This document shows, piece after piece, positions 52,850 through 63,135 of a stretch of DNA of 64,000 bases. Source of the stretch: DATFVA01 sp963774455 (GTDB lineage: Bacteria > Bacteroidota > Ignavibacteria > Ignavibacteriales > Ignavibacteriaceae); assembly GCA_963774455.1 (NCBI GenBank), contig CAVZFD010000004.1, positions 868,001 through 932,000 on the forward strand. The letters are read 5' to 3'. Below the pieces are notes generated by a model. The model was not told the DNA's origin. It saw only the letters and a list, made by a program, of their open reading frames with translations, and made no database searches. The position numbers were made by a program, and so were the translations under genes. The stretch's first letter is position 1. Each line of letters begins with the position of its first letter.

Positions 52850-54316
52850 TTATGATTCTTCGCCTGAATGATATGCTATCAGCTTAAGGTTCACGTCCAT
52901 ACCTGTTATTGCAACGTGCGGTCTGAATTCCGCACTTATCTGGAAAAACCCTGGTCTTTCCTTGAGTTCTGTAACTTCGAGTCTATATGAACGGAGAGGT
53001 TTTTCAGCTACAATTTTTTCAGCAGGATTAGGCATATCAACTACAAGGGTATCAAGCCAGCTTGACATATCCTTTTTTATCTCGCCCGCGCCCGCGTTTT
53101 TACCTACAAATACCAACTGGCGGTATTTAAGATAATGTGCAATCCTTGTAACCAGCATAGTATATTGAAGTCTTGAACCAACTGAGAAATTAGCCGTAGC
53201 TACAGCATCATTTTTAATTTGTTTAGCTCTGTTTACAGAAGGAGTCTCAAAGAAAGCGGCGTAATCTGTTCTATCCCAGTGTGCAAGCGGGATAAACCCA
53301 AGGTCGCAGAGTTCCGCATCTTTTGCCTGGCCGACTGAAGCTTCCAGAGGCACTTTCAGCTTGGTCTGCCCGTGTTCTTCATAAGTAGGGACCGGGAGGT
53401 TTTCAACTTTACCACCTGATTCCACACCGACAATTTTGACGCTCCAGCCCCACTTCTCAAAGCTCTTAACCATATTGGAAGCAAGAGCATAGGAAGTACT
53501 GCACCATAGACTGTTATCCACACCGCCTTTCATTACATTTTCTGAGTAATTGAAATTTTTGGTCGGCTCTGATTCTGCATTGTAGGGCAGACGGCCGAGG
53601 AACCTTGGCAGGGTAAGGCCTATATATTTAGAACGGTCATCATCTCTGAAGGCTCGCCACGATGCATAAGCCGCGCCTTCTTTAAGCTGTTCAGGGAGGA
53701 AGCGGTTATTCATTACATCGGTCATATTTTTTTCACCGAAGAATTTGGGTCCCGCATTTCCAATAACAGGAAGCTGTGCTGATTCACCAAGAACGGAAAG
53801 ATGCTGCAGCAGGGAAACATCCTGCGGAGTATTTTCGAACTGGAAATCAGTTACAATTGCAGTATAGGAATGTCCGCCGACCTTATCGTAAGCACCCCAA
53901 TATACATGATGCCACAAGCCTGAGTCTTTTTCATAACCTTCACCCTGCGCTGCATCATTAAGATCTTCATAAAGTTCTTCTTTGGAAACATCAAGAATTT
54001 CGTATTTGACAGGTTTGCTGAATTCGGTATTCTGAACGAGGAATAAAAGTCCCCGCCAGGTGGATTCAAGCTCCTGAAATTGCTGATTCTGCAGGATCTC
54101 ATCCATCTGGGCGCTAAGAACTGTATCAAGGTCTGCAATATAAGAATCAACGAGAGCACCAGTAATTTTGAATACTGCAGATTCCTTTCCGATTTTACCC
54201 ACAAATTCAGCGACTGCTGATTTCTTAGAATCATCCAGCATGGAGATTAACTTATCAACAGAACTTTGCTCAGTGGCCTGACTCTGTTCGGTAGATTCTT
54301 CTTTTTCTTTAGCCAT
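52850..54316 (-). CDS. tssC: T6SS sheath large subunit TssC
   Basis: 488 residues. Family hallmarks: 'LDTVLSAQMDEILQNQQFQE', 'ESTWRGLLFLV', 'FLPEQLKEGAAYASWRAFRD', 'FLGRLPYN' and the C-terminal 'YRLEVTELKERPGFFQISAE'. With TssB it forms the contractile sheath. The N-terminal 30 residues are polar, rich in Glu/Gln/Ser, and include the region where ClpV usually binds. It follows tssB by 48 bases. Confidence 0.94.
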   Translation of the reverse strand: MAKEKEESTEQSQATEQSSVDKLISMLDDSKKSAVAEFVGKIGKESAVFKITGALVDSYIADLDTVLSAQMDEILQNQQFQELESTWRGLLFLVQNTEFSKPVKYEILDVSKEELYEDLNDAAQGEGYEKDSGLWHHVYWGAYDKVGGHSYTAIVTDFQFENTPQDVSLLQHLSVLGESAQLPVIGNAGPKFFGEKNMTDVMNNRFLPEQLKEGAAYASWRAFRDDDRSKYIGLTLPRFLGRLPYNAESEPTKNFNYSENVMKGGVDNSLWCSTSYALASNMVKSFEKWGWSVKIVGVESGGKVENLPVPTYEEHGQTKLKVPLEASVGQAKDAELCDLGFIPLAHWDRTDYAAFFETPSVNRAKQIKNDAVATANFSVGSRLQYTMLVTRIAHYLKYRQLVFVGKNAGAGEIKKDMSSWLDTLVVDMPNPAEKIVAEKPLRSYRLEVTELKERPGFFQISAEFRPHVAITGMDVNLKLIAYHSGEES

Positions 54317-54364
54317 TTTAATTAAACCTCCGTTAACAAAAATTATATTTCAAAAAATTATATT

Positions 54365-54865
54365 TTACTTTTTATCCTGTGTGCCGAGTTTCGACATCAG
54401 GTCATCTATACTTGCTCCGCCGTCCTTCAGTACGCCTTCAAGAGCCTTTTTAAGGTTGGCGTCCCTTAATACGGCAAGCTTCAGTTCTTTCAGCCGCTCT
54501 CTTGCTTCAAGCAGCTTTTGCAGAGGTTCAACCTTTTTGACTATTTCATCAGGATGAAAATCCTTTATGTCCTGGAAATCAAGTTTAACTTCCATCTTTG
54601 CTTCGGGATCGTCTGATAATTTGTTGGAAACCGTCATCTTCAGCTTCGGATTCAGATCCTTCAACACCCTTTTGTAATCTCCTTTATTACCTATTGTCCT
54701 CAGTCTCCTGTTTTTAACAGGACCCTGGCTTCCCGGTTCACTTTTACTAAAGTTCCCGGTAATCAGCATCCGGTAATCAAGTTCTACACTTTCCTTTGCA
54801 TCGCTGCTCGGGAGAATGGCGACTTTGACACGCTGTGCTATCTTTGGTGCAACTGGTCTTGCCAT
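54365..54865 (-). CDS. tssB: T6SS sheath small subunit TssB
   Basis: 166 residues. 'PKIAQRVKVAILPSSDAKES', 'LDYRMLITGNFS', 'RLRTIGNKGDYKRVLKDLNP', 'LDFQDIKDFHPDEIVKKVEP' and a C-terminal helix 'LKKALEGVL' are diagnostic of TssB. It interlocks with TssC. The gap to tssA is 2 bases. Confidence 0.94.
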   Translation of the reverse strand: MARPVAPKIAQRVKVAILPSSDAKESVELDYRMLITGNFSKSEPGSQGPVKNRRLRTIGNKGDYKRVLKDLNPKLKMTVSNKLSDDPEAKMEVKLDFQDIKDFHPDEIVKKVEPLQKLLEARERLKELKLAVLRDANLKKALEGVLKDGGASIDDLMSKLGTQDKK

Positions 54866-54867
54866 AA

Positions 54868-56541
54868 CTACTTCCTCCGTTTATGTTTTTGTTGTTCTAA
54901 ATTGATTGCTAAAATACCATTGTGTTTTGCTATCTTGTAAAATAATTCCTGTTGTTGTTTTTCTATTTGATTCTTCTGCGTTTCATTTTCTGAAGCAAAT
55001 AATACCTGGACATTGGTTAAATAAAGGGACTGCCAGGATGCAGTGCATAATGCAGGTTCCCATTCGGATAAATTTAAATTGTCAATTGTTTTATCCAGCT
55101 CTTCCAGGCTTACTTTTGCAACATTATACTGTTTTGCCTCGTAACAAAAATTTGCAATATTTAACCTTCTGAGAAATTTTCCCTTCATCCTATCTTCTGC
55201 ACTTAGTTTCTGCTGCATCAATTCAAGGCTCTCTTGGAAATTCTTAGGCAGGCCCTGCAGAGCTTCCTCGTATTCTTTATTAATTTCATCGTATACCTGG
55301 TCGACAATAGGAGTAAGTGAAAGCGTGGTGCCTGCTGCCGGGGCGCCGCCCTGGTTTGAATTAGCAGATAATTGCTCCAGCCACTTAACTGTTTCCTTAT
55401 CAGCAAACGCAATTTCTTCCCCGGCAAACTTCAGTTTAGGAAGCTCAGGAAGCCGTTTGAGCAGACGGGCAAGGTGGTATTTAATATCATTGGCTGCAGT
55501 TAAATAGTTCCCGCCTTTTTTTTCGAGTGCATCTACGAGATACCTCTGGGCGTCCAGCCAGTAACGAAACTCGCTGCTATCTTTAATAAATTCGAGTTCA
55601 ATTCTCGGGATCAAAACATCAGTTTTACCTTCATTATGCCATGTAATTAACAATTTTCTAATTATGTCATTCGGAGGGGCAATGCCCGTTATCTTTTCCT
55701 CAGAGTCAGGAAGAACGAGTGTGCTCCATTGGATTTGCCTGGCAATCCCGAAAGCGAAGAATGATTCAGGAACTTTTTCAACCGTTTCATTATTAACAGT
55801 TACTTCATAAAGATGGGTTAATGTTCTTCTCAGTTGTATGCTGATTTCATCTTCTGAAGCCGGCGTTAACTGCTTTGCGGGAGCTGATTCTTCCTTAACT
55901 GCAGCAGTCATTGAAGCCTGTATTACTTCCGTTTTAGGCGGTGATGGAGAAACCGGTTTCTTTTCCGGTGCAGAGGAGGGATTCAAAGCACTTTCAGCAT
56001 CTTTAAGCTGACCTCCGATTACGTCCTGAAGTGCCTGAAGCACAGGGATGTTTTCGGGCATAAGTTTTTCGCATTCTTTGAGAATAAGCCCGGTCAATTC
56101 GTTTATCTTGATTATCTCAGCGGCATTAGATTTATTAATTTCATCTCTTTCAATCAGCTTTGTAACCCTTGAAGTACTGAGAAACTGGATAGCTTTACCT
56201 TTATGAAGATTGTTTTGCGGAAAAAGATCGCTGCCGAATTTTTTCAGAAGATGATAAACGATCTCAAGACCATTACTGAAGCCTTTCAGTTGTTCGGTTC
56301 TGTAAAGAGCAAAACAAAGCCAGGAGGCTACTTTTATATCTTTACTTTTTTCTTTCAGAATCGTATTTGAAAGATCGATCCAATTCTTATAATCAGGAAC
56401 AGTTTTTGGAAATTCCATACTCAACTTGAAATAGTCTTCATCATTTGCTATATCGGTCCCTGCGGAGGAATCTCCCGGGATTGGTTCAAGGAATCCCTGC
56501 ACAAACTCTGAAACTTCAGGTTCTGTTAATGTCTCAGCCAT
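54868..56541 (-). CDS. tssA: T6SS protein TssA
   Basis: 557 residues. The ImpA N-terminal domain lies at about 30-170 ('FLEPIPGDSSAGTDIANDED', 'DLSNTILKEKSKDIKVASWL', 'KGFSNGLEIVYHLLKKF', 'LFPQNN'). A Pro/Ala/Lys-rich linker covers about 185-235. The C-terminal VasJ-like part (about 300-557) is helical ('YWLDAQRYLVDALEKKGGNY'). TssA primes and caps growing sheath. It follows tagF by 24 bases. Confidence 0.88.
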   Translation of the reverse strand: MAETLTEPEVSEFVQGFLEPIPGDSSAGTDIANDEDYFKLSMEFPKTVPDYKNWIDLSNTILKEKSKDIKVASWLCFALYRTEQLKGFSNGLEIVYHLLKKFGSDLFPQNNLHKGKAIQFLSTSRVTKLIERDEINKSNAAEIIKINELTGLILKECEKLMPENIPVLQALQDVIGGQLKDAESALNPSSAPEKKPVSPSPPKTEVIQASMTAAVKEESAPAKQLTPASEDEISIQLRRTLTHLYEVTVNNETVEKVPESFFAFGIARQIQWSTLVLPDSEEKITGIAPPNDIIRKLLITWHNEGKTDVLIPRIELEFIKDSSEFRYWLDAQRYLVDALEKKGGNYLTAANDIKYHLARLLKRLPELPKLKFAGEEIAFADKETVKWLEQLSANSNQGGAPAAGTTLSLTPIVDQVYDEINKEYEEALQGLPKNFQESLELMQQKLSAEDRMKGKFLRRLNIANFCYEAKQYNVAKVSLEELDKTIDNLNLSEWEPALCTASWQSLYLTNVQVLFASENETQKNQIEKQQQELFYKIAKHNGILAINLEQQKHKRRK

Positions 56542-56565
56542 AGAAATTCACCCTCTTTTAATCAG

Positions 56566-56853
56566 TTAAATAATTTTTAAAAATTTATCTAGTGTCACGT
56601 CGGGATATTCAACAGGGGTACTTGCTGATGGACCGAAGTATATAATCCGTTTATCTTTAATGTCATCCGACATCAAATCAACGAAGCAGGTACTGTTTAG
56701 TTTAAATGGGAAAATGATAACTCTGAATTGCTCTTCATCTGCAGTATTCCAGAATACGGATGTATGCCGGAAGGAAATATTCATTTTTTTATTGAAGGCT
56801 TCTATAAAAAAACCGGCATCGAAGGTGAACCTTGAATCATCGGAAGAGAGCAA
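56566..56853 (-). pseudogene. tagF: C-terminal part of TagF, out of frame
   Basis: 95 residues as called from an internal TTG, but the frame is open upstream to the end of the 174-residue TagF fragment and reads 'NFSLAALKELSYTDSTF' before it. Deleting one base in 56912-56916 fuses the two into a 290-residue protein. Residues such as 'FDAGFFIEAFNKKMNISFRH' and 'SVFWNTADEEQFRVIIFPFK' resemble the C-terminal half of long TagF proteins. Nothing suggests an independent gene. Confidence 0.6.
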
Positions 56854-56911
56854 GGTCCTAATAAAAGTTGAATCGGTATATGATAGTTCTTTTAAGGCCG
56901 CGAGTGAAAAA

Positions 56912-57439
56912 TTAATCGTTGGTCCTTTTAATCAACTGATCCAAAGTTGTCACAGACAGGAAATTCTGAAAGTCATTTCCGGATGATGTTTCATCGGGAA
57001 CAGGTGCATCAAAGTTCTTAAGAGAAGTATTCAGGGATAAAAGGTTTTCTTCTTTCCTAAGATGATAATCGAGACCGGAGAGAACTGAAGTTAGTTTTGC
57101 CGGAATAAGAGATGTTCTTTCGAAATTTCTTAATGGCATTACTGAAAAGATTACCATTGGAAATTCTCTTCCGCTTTTGTCATTGCTCGAATAAATTATT
57201 CCGGCCGCCGCACGCTCTGAGGAAGGGAAGGGAATATAAAAGTTTGTCGGTGGAAGTGTTTCGTATTTCCGTCTCCAGTCAGATTTTAATTTTAACCTGG
57301 CATTTGCTATGCCGTCCTGGATCCATTTGTCAATGAAAAGAATTTCAGGGAGACCGGAATTAAATTTTACGAAATCATTAAACTCAGGCAGCTTTCCGAA
57401 GTAACCTGATAAAATTTCCTTTGTATTTTTTTGATGCAA
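56912..57439 (-). CDS. tagF: T6SS-associated protein TagF, truncated by a frameshift
   Basis: 175 codons. 'GYFGKLPEFNDFVKF' and 'FIDKWIQDGIANARLKLKSD', with 'YIPFPSSERAAAGIIYSSND' and 'REFPMVIFSVMP', match the DUF2094/TagF domain. It is usually a post-translational repressor that keeps T6SS off until phosphorylation by the kinase pathway. The frame stops at TAA 56912-56914 within 'LIKRTND', and the missing half continues out of frame. Loss of TagF would derepress the system, if the lesion is real. Confidence 0.75.
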   Translation of the reverse strand: MHQKNTKEILSGYFGKLPEFNDFVKFNSGLPEILFIDKWIQDGIANARLKLKSDWRRKYETLPPTNFYIPFPSSERAAAGIIYSSNDKSGREFPMVIFSVMPLRNFERTSLIPAKLTSVLSGLDYHLRKEENLLSLNTSLKNFDAPVPDETSSGNDFQNFLSVTTLDQLIKRTND

Positions 57440-57456
57440 AACCAGGTGAAGTTTTA

Positions 57457-60400
57457 TTAGTTAATTCTATCCGGCAGATGAAAAGTGCTGAAGTAATCCC
57501 TGGTAAACGGATTTCGTGAACTTCCCGAGTCCAGCTGATATGAAACAGTTACGTCGTAACTCCCGTTTTTCTGAAAGAACCAGTTGAAGTTATATTGTGA
57601 CGAACTTCCGCGAGATACGGTTGCTTCCTGGAGCAGCCTGAACATTGCCCATTCACCTTCGTAAGACTTTGAATCAGAACTACCCATATTCCTGATAGAA
57701 ATATTCATCCTCGCTCCGGGAGTCCCTTTTGCTCCGGGCCAGGTAAAATCTGTCCAAAAGGGAGATCCCATTTTGTAATAATCTTCTTCGCCGTCGAGGT
57801 AAAGGTAAACCTGCTCTACTATCGGTTTGCCAGAACCCACGGTTTTAGATTCTGGAAGTTCAGGCTTCAGCCGGAAACCAATACCGAGATCACCACCGTT
57901 TTTGAATAAAGTGCTGGTAATATCATCTGCCTTTTTTAATGCTGTAATGAACCTATCTGAAATACTTAATCCTTCATTTTCCCACTGGCTGACTTTCCAG
58001 CGGTCCTTGTTTATAAATGTGCTTAGTTCATCATTGTAAAATGACCATAAAATTCCCGAACCAGGTTTGAAGAAATCTTTGAAGTCCTGAATAGGTGCAT
58101 CATTCTGTGAATCCTTAAATGGGAACGATGAGGATAGTGACTTATTAAAGGTATCAGCAACTTTTATCTTCCATTGCTGATTCAGATACTGACCAGCATC
58201 TGCAAGAATGGCGTCCCAGGAGAATTTAACCGGATCGGAGAATAAACTCTGCAGTGCAGGAGCATTGAAAGCGGATCCGCGTATTACCTGGAGTGAGGTT
58301 GAGAATTCCGCCGTCCTTTGAGAGAGAACTTTTACTGCATAATCTTTGGCAAGATCCTGGCTACCTTTTACCTGATCAAGAACTCCGGCTATAATACCAT
58401 ATTGAGCAAGGATTGCATTAAGATCAGCGCCTCCTGAACCATCGGCACTACCCATAACAAACTTTATGTATTTTTTTGTTTCATTCAGACTACTCTGGTT
58501 TACATCGAGTCCGGCAAACTGGTAGTTCTTCCTGACTGAATCTGGAGGTGTCTGTATGTCGACAATGATGCTTAACTGAGTTGCAAATAATTTAAGGACC
58601 GAAATTAAAGGAGAATTTACGGGGTCACTTAATATTTTCATATTATTAGCTGCAAGCGGGACATTGTCATAACCATTGTACCTTATGCTTTGTAAGAACT
58701 GGAGCCAGTTTTGTTTATAATCATTAAGATAAAGGGTGACAAGACCGTTCTTAATTTCATCGCTGTCAAAACTGCCGGAGGCAGGTTTAAGGTTAGTTTT
58801 CCCGAGTACCCAGTCCTCTTTGCCGGGATTAGTGCTCTCGTCTATAATAGCCTGTTTGATATAATTCATCCATCCGTCGGCAGTAAATATGTAAGGGACC
58901 TTCTGATCTGTGCTCATTACACTGAGGTACCTTCCTCCAATAGTCTGTTCGAGGGATAGTTCATTCGGAAACTGGCTTATTCCATTTTGTTTCAGCCTTG
59001 CATATATACTTTCAGCATTCGGTTTATATTGAATACGATCCCTTACCATGCTTATCAATAAATTATCGCTTCTTTCGGGGAATACTTCTTTATCAGGCAA
59101 TAAACTGACATAAAAACTGAGATAGTTTTTAAACAGGTTTTTCAACGAATCTTTTTCGTTTGTCGATGCTGCAGGATTAGATGAAATATACCTTGAATCA
59201 AGAATGCCGCCGAAAACGTGTGTAAGAAATTTTTGTTCGGTCGTATCCAACCGGGTTCTTTCGGTACCAATCAGAAGGTATGATTTAAGATAATTATAAG
59301 TAATCTCACCGGGGTAATCTTTCCCGTTTGCATATTCGTTCAGACTCTTCACAATCTCATTATAGACATTCTGCTGAAAGAAGTCGGATGTTTTTTTAAT
59401 GAAGATACGCTCAAGGTAGGGAAGAGTGCTTTTACTTCTGTCCATTCCGAAGCTTATGAAAGCATCATTTCCGCTTCCGCCACGTATATCTTTTATCAGT
59501 CCTATAAGGCTATCGGTTTTAGAAAAATTGTTTAATAGATTTCCTGCCCAGTTCATCTCAATAAAGGAGGATGCAGTTTCATTTTCCTTTTGAAGAAAGC
59601 TCCTGCTTCCCTTGTAACCGATTATTGTGAATAAAGAAAAAAGTAATAGCAGCAGGGCAGAAACGCCTATTGTTGCAAGCCTTGCCGAACTTTGTTTTTT
59701 CGCAGTTCCTTTTGTCTGACCCGTTGAAAAATCCTGGTCTCCTATTACGATATCATTCAGGAGATCTTTGATAAAGTAATTCTTTTTTTCAACTGCTTCA
59801 TCTGATTCAGCATCGTCAGGTTCAGGCAGATTAAACTGTTTGGCGATCTCCCTGATCGCTATATCCAGCGGAAGTCCTTCCTGTGTTCCGCTGGTAAAAT
59901 AAAATCCGCGGAATACAGGGTTGTCCTGGTAGGGATTATGCTGGAAAACTTCGCCGATAAGGTAGGTTAATTTCTGCTGAAGTGAATTGAACTGAAACGG
60001 GAAAAGAAAAACTTTTCTTCTTTGTTCTCTTTTTAAGGGACTGCTTAACCTGGTTGTCCGTATCTCAAACAATTTTTTCAATAATTGTTTGAATTCGCCC
60101 TCAAATATTCCCTTTGGATCCCTGGAAAACATCTGCTGTGTGTTAAAAGTAGCGCCCCAAATCTGCGACCGTTCAGTTTCGCTGAAGTCACCATAATACT
60201 CAACAAAACCCTGTACCAGGTCGCACTTAGTAAAAATGAAATATACCGGAAAATTCACTCCGAGTGTGTCGATGAGTTCATCGATTCTCTGCCTCATATT
60301 TCTGGCATGCTCTGCAAGCTGATCTTTATCCGCATTAATAACTTCATCAATATTTATAGCGAGGATAACTCCATTAACAGGTTTCCTTTTCCTGTTCTTC

Positions 60401-60996
60401 TTTAAGACTTCAAGGAATGCAATCCATTCGGGGCGGTCTTCTGTTTCAGAGACATACCTGCCGGCCGTATCAAGGAAAATTGCCTTTGTGGAGAAGAACC
60501 AGTCGCAGTTCCTTGTGCCTCCGACACCTCTGAAACCCTCCTTGCCGAACGGAAATTCAAGACCTGAATTCTGTATCGCGGTAGTTTTGCCTGCAGCTGA
60601 TGGACCGATTATCATATACCAGGGAAGAGCATACAAAGCGGCTTTTCCTGATTTACCGTTTCCTATTTTTGAATTTTTAAGTGAAGCAATGGCGGCCTCA
60701 AGCTGTTTTTTGAACTGTTCTATTTCAGCCTTTTTTTCGGGACTGAGATTCTGAATCTGATCATCAGCCTGGCTGTTGATTGATTCCTCGATCTGTTTTG
60801 CCTTCTGTGCATCCTTCATCTTTTTGAAAAGGATGAGAATGGTAACAACCATAAAGATGAAAACAATGATCGCAATCTGAACCAGGAAAGACATTCCAAA
60901 GATAGGCCCAAGGACAAGGACGAGTATGATTAGCAGCAGTCCTGCAATAGCCATTATAGAAGAAGGATTTTTTATAAAATTTACGATAGCATTCAT
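57457..60996 (-). CDS. tssM: T6SS membrane-complex protein TssM (IcmF)
   Basis: 1,179 residues. Two N-terminal transmembrane helices (about 13-35, 38-57). A cytoplasmic GTPase-like domain with Walker A 'GPSAAGKT' (131-138) and 'IFLDTAGRYV'. A third helix at about 435-460 precedes the large periplasmic part, ending in the C-terminal domain ('WTDFTWPGAKGTPGARMNI') that contacts TssJ. Length is normal for TssM with an intact Walker motif. It lies between tssL and tagF with 33- and 17-base gaps. Confidence 0.93.
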   Translation of the reverse strand: MNAIVNFIKNPSSIMAIAGLLLIILVLVLGPIFGMSFLVQIAIIVFIFMVVTILILFKKMKDAQKAKQIEESINSQADDQIQNLSPEKKAEIEQFKKQLEAAIASLKNSKIGNGKSGKAALYALPWYMIIGPSAAGKTTAIQNSGLEFPFGKEGFRGVGGTRNCDWFFSTKAIFLDTAGRYVSETEDRPEWIAFLEVLKKNRKRKPVNGVILAINIDEVINADKDQLAEHARNMRQRIDELIDTLGVNFPVYFIFTKCDLVQGFVEYYGDFSETERSQIWGATFNTQQMFSRDPKGIFEGEFKQLLKKLFEIRTTRLSSPLKREQRRKVFLFPFQFNSLQQKLTYLIGEVFQHNPYQDNPVFRGFYFTSGTQEGLPLDIAIREIAKQFNLPEPDDAESDEAVEKKNYFIKDLLNDIVIGDQDFSTGQTKGTAKKQSSARLATIGVSALLLLLFSLFTIIGYKGSRSFLQKENETASSFIEMNWAGNLLNNFSKTDSLIGLIKDIRGGSGNDAFISFGMDRSKSTLPYLERIFIKKTSDFFQQNVYNEIVKSLNEYANGKDYPGEITYNYLKSYLLIGTERTRLDTTEQKFLTHVFGGILDSRYISSNPAASTNEKDSLKNLFKNYLSFYVSLLPDKEVFPERSDNLLISMVRDRIQYKPNAESIYARLKQNGISQFPNELSLEQTIGGRYLSVMSTDQKVPYIFTADGWMNYIKQAIIDESTNPGKEDWVLGKTNLKPASGSFDSDEIKNGLVTLYLNDYKQNWLQFLQSIRYNGYDNVPLAANNMKILSDPVNSPLISVLKLFATQLSIIVDIQTPPDSVRKNYQFAGLDVNQSSLNETKKYIKFVMGSADGSGGADLNAILAQYGIIAGVLDQVKGSQDLAKDYAVKVLSQRTAEFSTSLQVIRGSAFNAPALQSLFSDPVKFSWDAILADAGQYLNQQWKIKVADTFNKSLSSSFPFKDSQNDAPIQDFKDFFKPGSGILWSFYNDELSTFINKDRWKVSQWENEGLSISDRFITALKKADDITSTLFKNGGDLGIGFRLKPELPESKTVGSGKPIVEQVYLYLDGEEDYYKMGSPFWTDFTWPGAKGTPGARMNISIRNMGSSDSKSYEGEWAMFRLLQEATVSRGSSSQYNFNWFFQKNGSYDVTVSYQLDSGSSRNPFTRDYFSTFHLPDRIN

Positions 60997-61029
60997 ATTA
61001 AATAATTGAAAATTTGGGGGGATGAATTA

Positions 61030-61722
61030 TTAAATAAGGCTCTTCAATGTTTCAATAATGTGATCAGCGGCGGCTGTGGCGGAAGAAGACATTATTACGT
61101 AGAAGATAAGAAAAATAATTACTGCAGATACCGGGTAGATCCATACAGGCAGGCTCCTTCCTGAACTTACAACAACGCTGTCTGCCGGTTTTGCATTCGG
61201 TGAGATTGCATCAATCGACTGAAACATCCCCGGATGTAGTTCCATATTTAAATCATCTATCACTCTTCTTAACAACTCGGGTGATTGAAGCTGGTATTTT
61301 CCCTTAAATCCCAGTGCGAGACATAAATAATAGATTTCAAGTACATCTTTATTAACGCTGCTCCTCTGCCGTAATTCTTCAAGGTATGAAAAGAATCCTT
61401 CGCCAGCATTAAACGTATCGAACATCCTGATCTGCAGGGGATCTGACAGCCAGACTTCCTTCTGGTTCCATGATGAGCTGATGATAGTCTCATCCAGGAA
61501 TGCCACCAGGGCAAATGTAGCTTTTTTTACTTTCTCATTATCAATTCCTGCACTCCTCGATTCCCGCTCGAAACGTTCAAACATTTCCGTCACCCTTGCT
61601 TTCAGAGACTCCGGGTTTCCATAATTGTTTGTTGATCTCAGCTGCAATATCAGCATAAAACATTCTGAAGCTATATCCGAAAGGGGTGTTTTTCGATCAG
61701 ATTTTTTTGAAGAGATATCCAT
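61030..61722 (-). CDS. tssL: T6SS membrane-complex protein TssL (DotU)
   Basis: 230 residues. Cytoplasmic helical domain with the DotU motifs 'FALVAFLDETI' (70-80), 'FFSYLEELRQR' and 'IYYLCLALGFKGKYQL' (130-145). Single C-terminal transmembrane helix at about 193-212, with a short periplasmic tail. No peptidoglycan-binding (OmpA-like) extension. It anchors TssM and contacts TssK. Gaps to tssK and tssM are 30 and 33 bases. Confidence 0.92.
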   Translation of the reverse strand: MDISSKKSDRKTPLSDIASECFMLILQLRSTNNYGNPESLKARVTEMFERFERESRSAGIDNEKVKKATFALVAFLDETIISSSWNQKEVWLSDPLQIRMFDTFNAGEGFFSYLEELRQRSSVNKDVLEIYYLCLALGFKGKYQLQSPELLRRVIDDLNMELHPGMFQSIDAISPNAKPADSVVVSSGRSLPVWIYPVSAVIIFLIFYVIMSSSATAAADHIIETLKSLI

Positions 61723-61752
61723 ATTAATGCTTATAAATTATTTAGGAAAATT

Positions 61753-63099
61753 TTAATCACCCGGAAGAAGGAGAACAAGCTCCATCTGCAGGGTTTTGAA
61801 TTCAGATGCAATAAAAAATGCAATATTATTCTTTGCAGTTATCTTTTCCCAGAACCTGCCTTCTTTATTGATTTTGAAATAATGAGCTTTTTCGTTTACC
61901 GAAACTCCGACCGGCGGACGGGCAGTATATTCAATCGTTACGCCCTGTATCCCGGCCTGGTGAACTGCAAAAATTTCTTCATAGGCTGAGATCTTAATAT
62001 TCTTTGGAAGTTCGGTGATAATCTTTTTTTCAGGAATGTCTCCCGTTACCGAAACAAAAAATTGTGATGACATCTGGTTGGGCGATAATTGTCCAACATA
62101 CAAAGTGTCGGCCTGTTTTCTTAATTGAATAACAACATCCCTCCGTTCGAGCGTCTTCTGGACATTCAACATCTGGTTAATATCGGAGATAACCTGGTTA
62201 AATACTTCATTCAGATGTCTGTGATCGTAGGAAGGGAATTCTGAGGTCTTGATACCCATATTCGAATATGTTGACAACTGTCCCGCAAGATTCAGTAGAA
62301 GAATGTACAGATTCTCGGGATGGGTATTCTGTGATTGATAATAATAATTAAGAAGTGGAATAAAAGAATTTATTGTCTGCAGCATCAGCAGGATTTCAAC
62401 ATGCGTTAAAGATAATTCCGGCTTCTGGACAGAAGTCTGATTACGGAGTTCCTTGCTTTTCGAAATCAGGGTCCCGAGAAGTTTGCTGACGGATTCCTGA
62501 AGTGATCCGGAATTCGAAACTGAAAGGGAAGGAGGGATATAGTTTGTATCCATTGTGTATTTTCCATCCGAGCTTCTGGCAATCTCTCCGATCTTAATTG
62601 ATGTAAAATCTTCAAGCGATTCATCCCCGAATCTAAATTGAAAATTCGGTTTTGCTATTCCGATAGACCTCATATTTGAACCTGTATTGTAATCAGTCAT
62701 ATCAATGTTATGAAGATTAAAACGGGAATTTGGGTAGTTTGTACCGTCGAGCTGGCAGTTGTTTCCTGAAATGTTTTCTAACGGAAGAGTTAGGAACACA
62801 TCTAGTTTCTCTGCGGTTGCCTCAAAAAGATCTTCGAAATTCCTGCTCTTCGGCAGGGGATCATTTTCAGGCATATTAAAACTGAAGCCATCAGGCATTA
62901 TTCCTGAACATTGCACAACCCCGAATGACCCACCGGAAAGTGCAGCGGCGTCAGTCTGCATTGATTTGATACCCCAAAGACCAGGATTTAATAATGCTAA
63001 TTTTGAGTTAAGGTTATACTGATTATATCTGTCCTCCTGCTGGAAGTGATGCGGGTCCAGTTTCATTCCCTCATACCAGACAACTTTTTGGAATTTCAT
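61753..63099 (-). CDS. tssK: T6SS baseplate-membrane connector TssK
   Basis: 448 residues. 'VVWYEGMKLDPHHFQQEDRY' at the start is the TssK signature; 'PLPKSRNFEDLFEATAEKLD', 'YILLLNLAGQLSTYSN', 'YDHRHLNEVFNQVISDI' and the C-terminal 'EKAHYFKINKEGRFWEKI' fit the family. It links the baseplate (TssF/G) to TssL. The order tssJ-K-L-M is the classical type i arrangement. Confidence 0.93.
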   Translation of the reverse strand: MKFQKVVWYEGMKLDPHHFQQEDRYNQYNLNSKLALLNPGLWGIKSMQTDAAALSGGSFGVVQCSGIMPDGFSFNMPENDPLPKSRNFEDLFEATAEKLDVFLTLPLENISGNNCQLDGTNYPNSRFNLHNIDMTDYNTGSNMRSIGIAKPNFQFRFGDESLEDFTSIKIGEIARSSDGKYTMDTNYIPPSLSVSNSGSLQESVSKLLGTLISKSKELRNQTSVQKPELSLTHVEILLMLQTINSFIPLLNYYYQSQNTHPENLYILLLNLAGQLSTYSNMGIKTSEFPSYDHRHLNEVFNQVISDINQMLNVQKTLERRDVVIQLRKQADTLYVGQLSPNQMSSQFFVSVTGDIPEKKIITELPKNIKISAYEEIFAVHQAGIQGVTIEYTARPPVGVSVNEKAHYFKINKEGRFWEKITAKNNIAFFIASEFKTLQMELVLLLPGD

Positions 63100-63135
63100 T
63101 TATTTTCTATTCTCTCCCTAATGAAAAAATAATAT

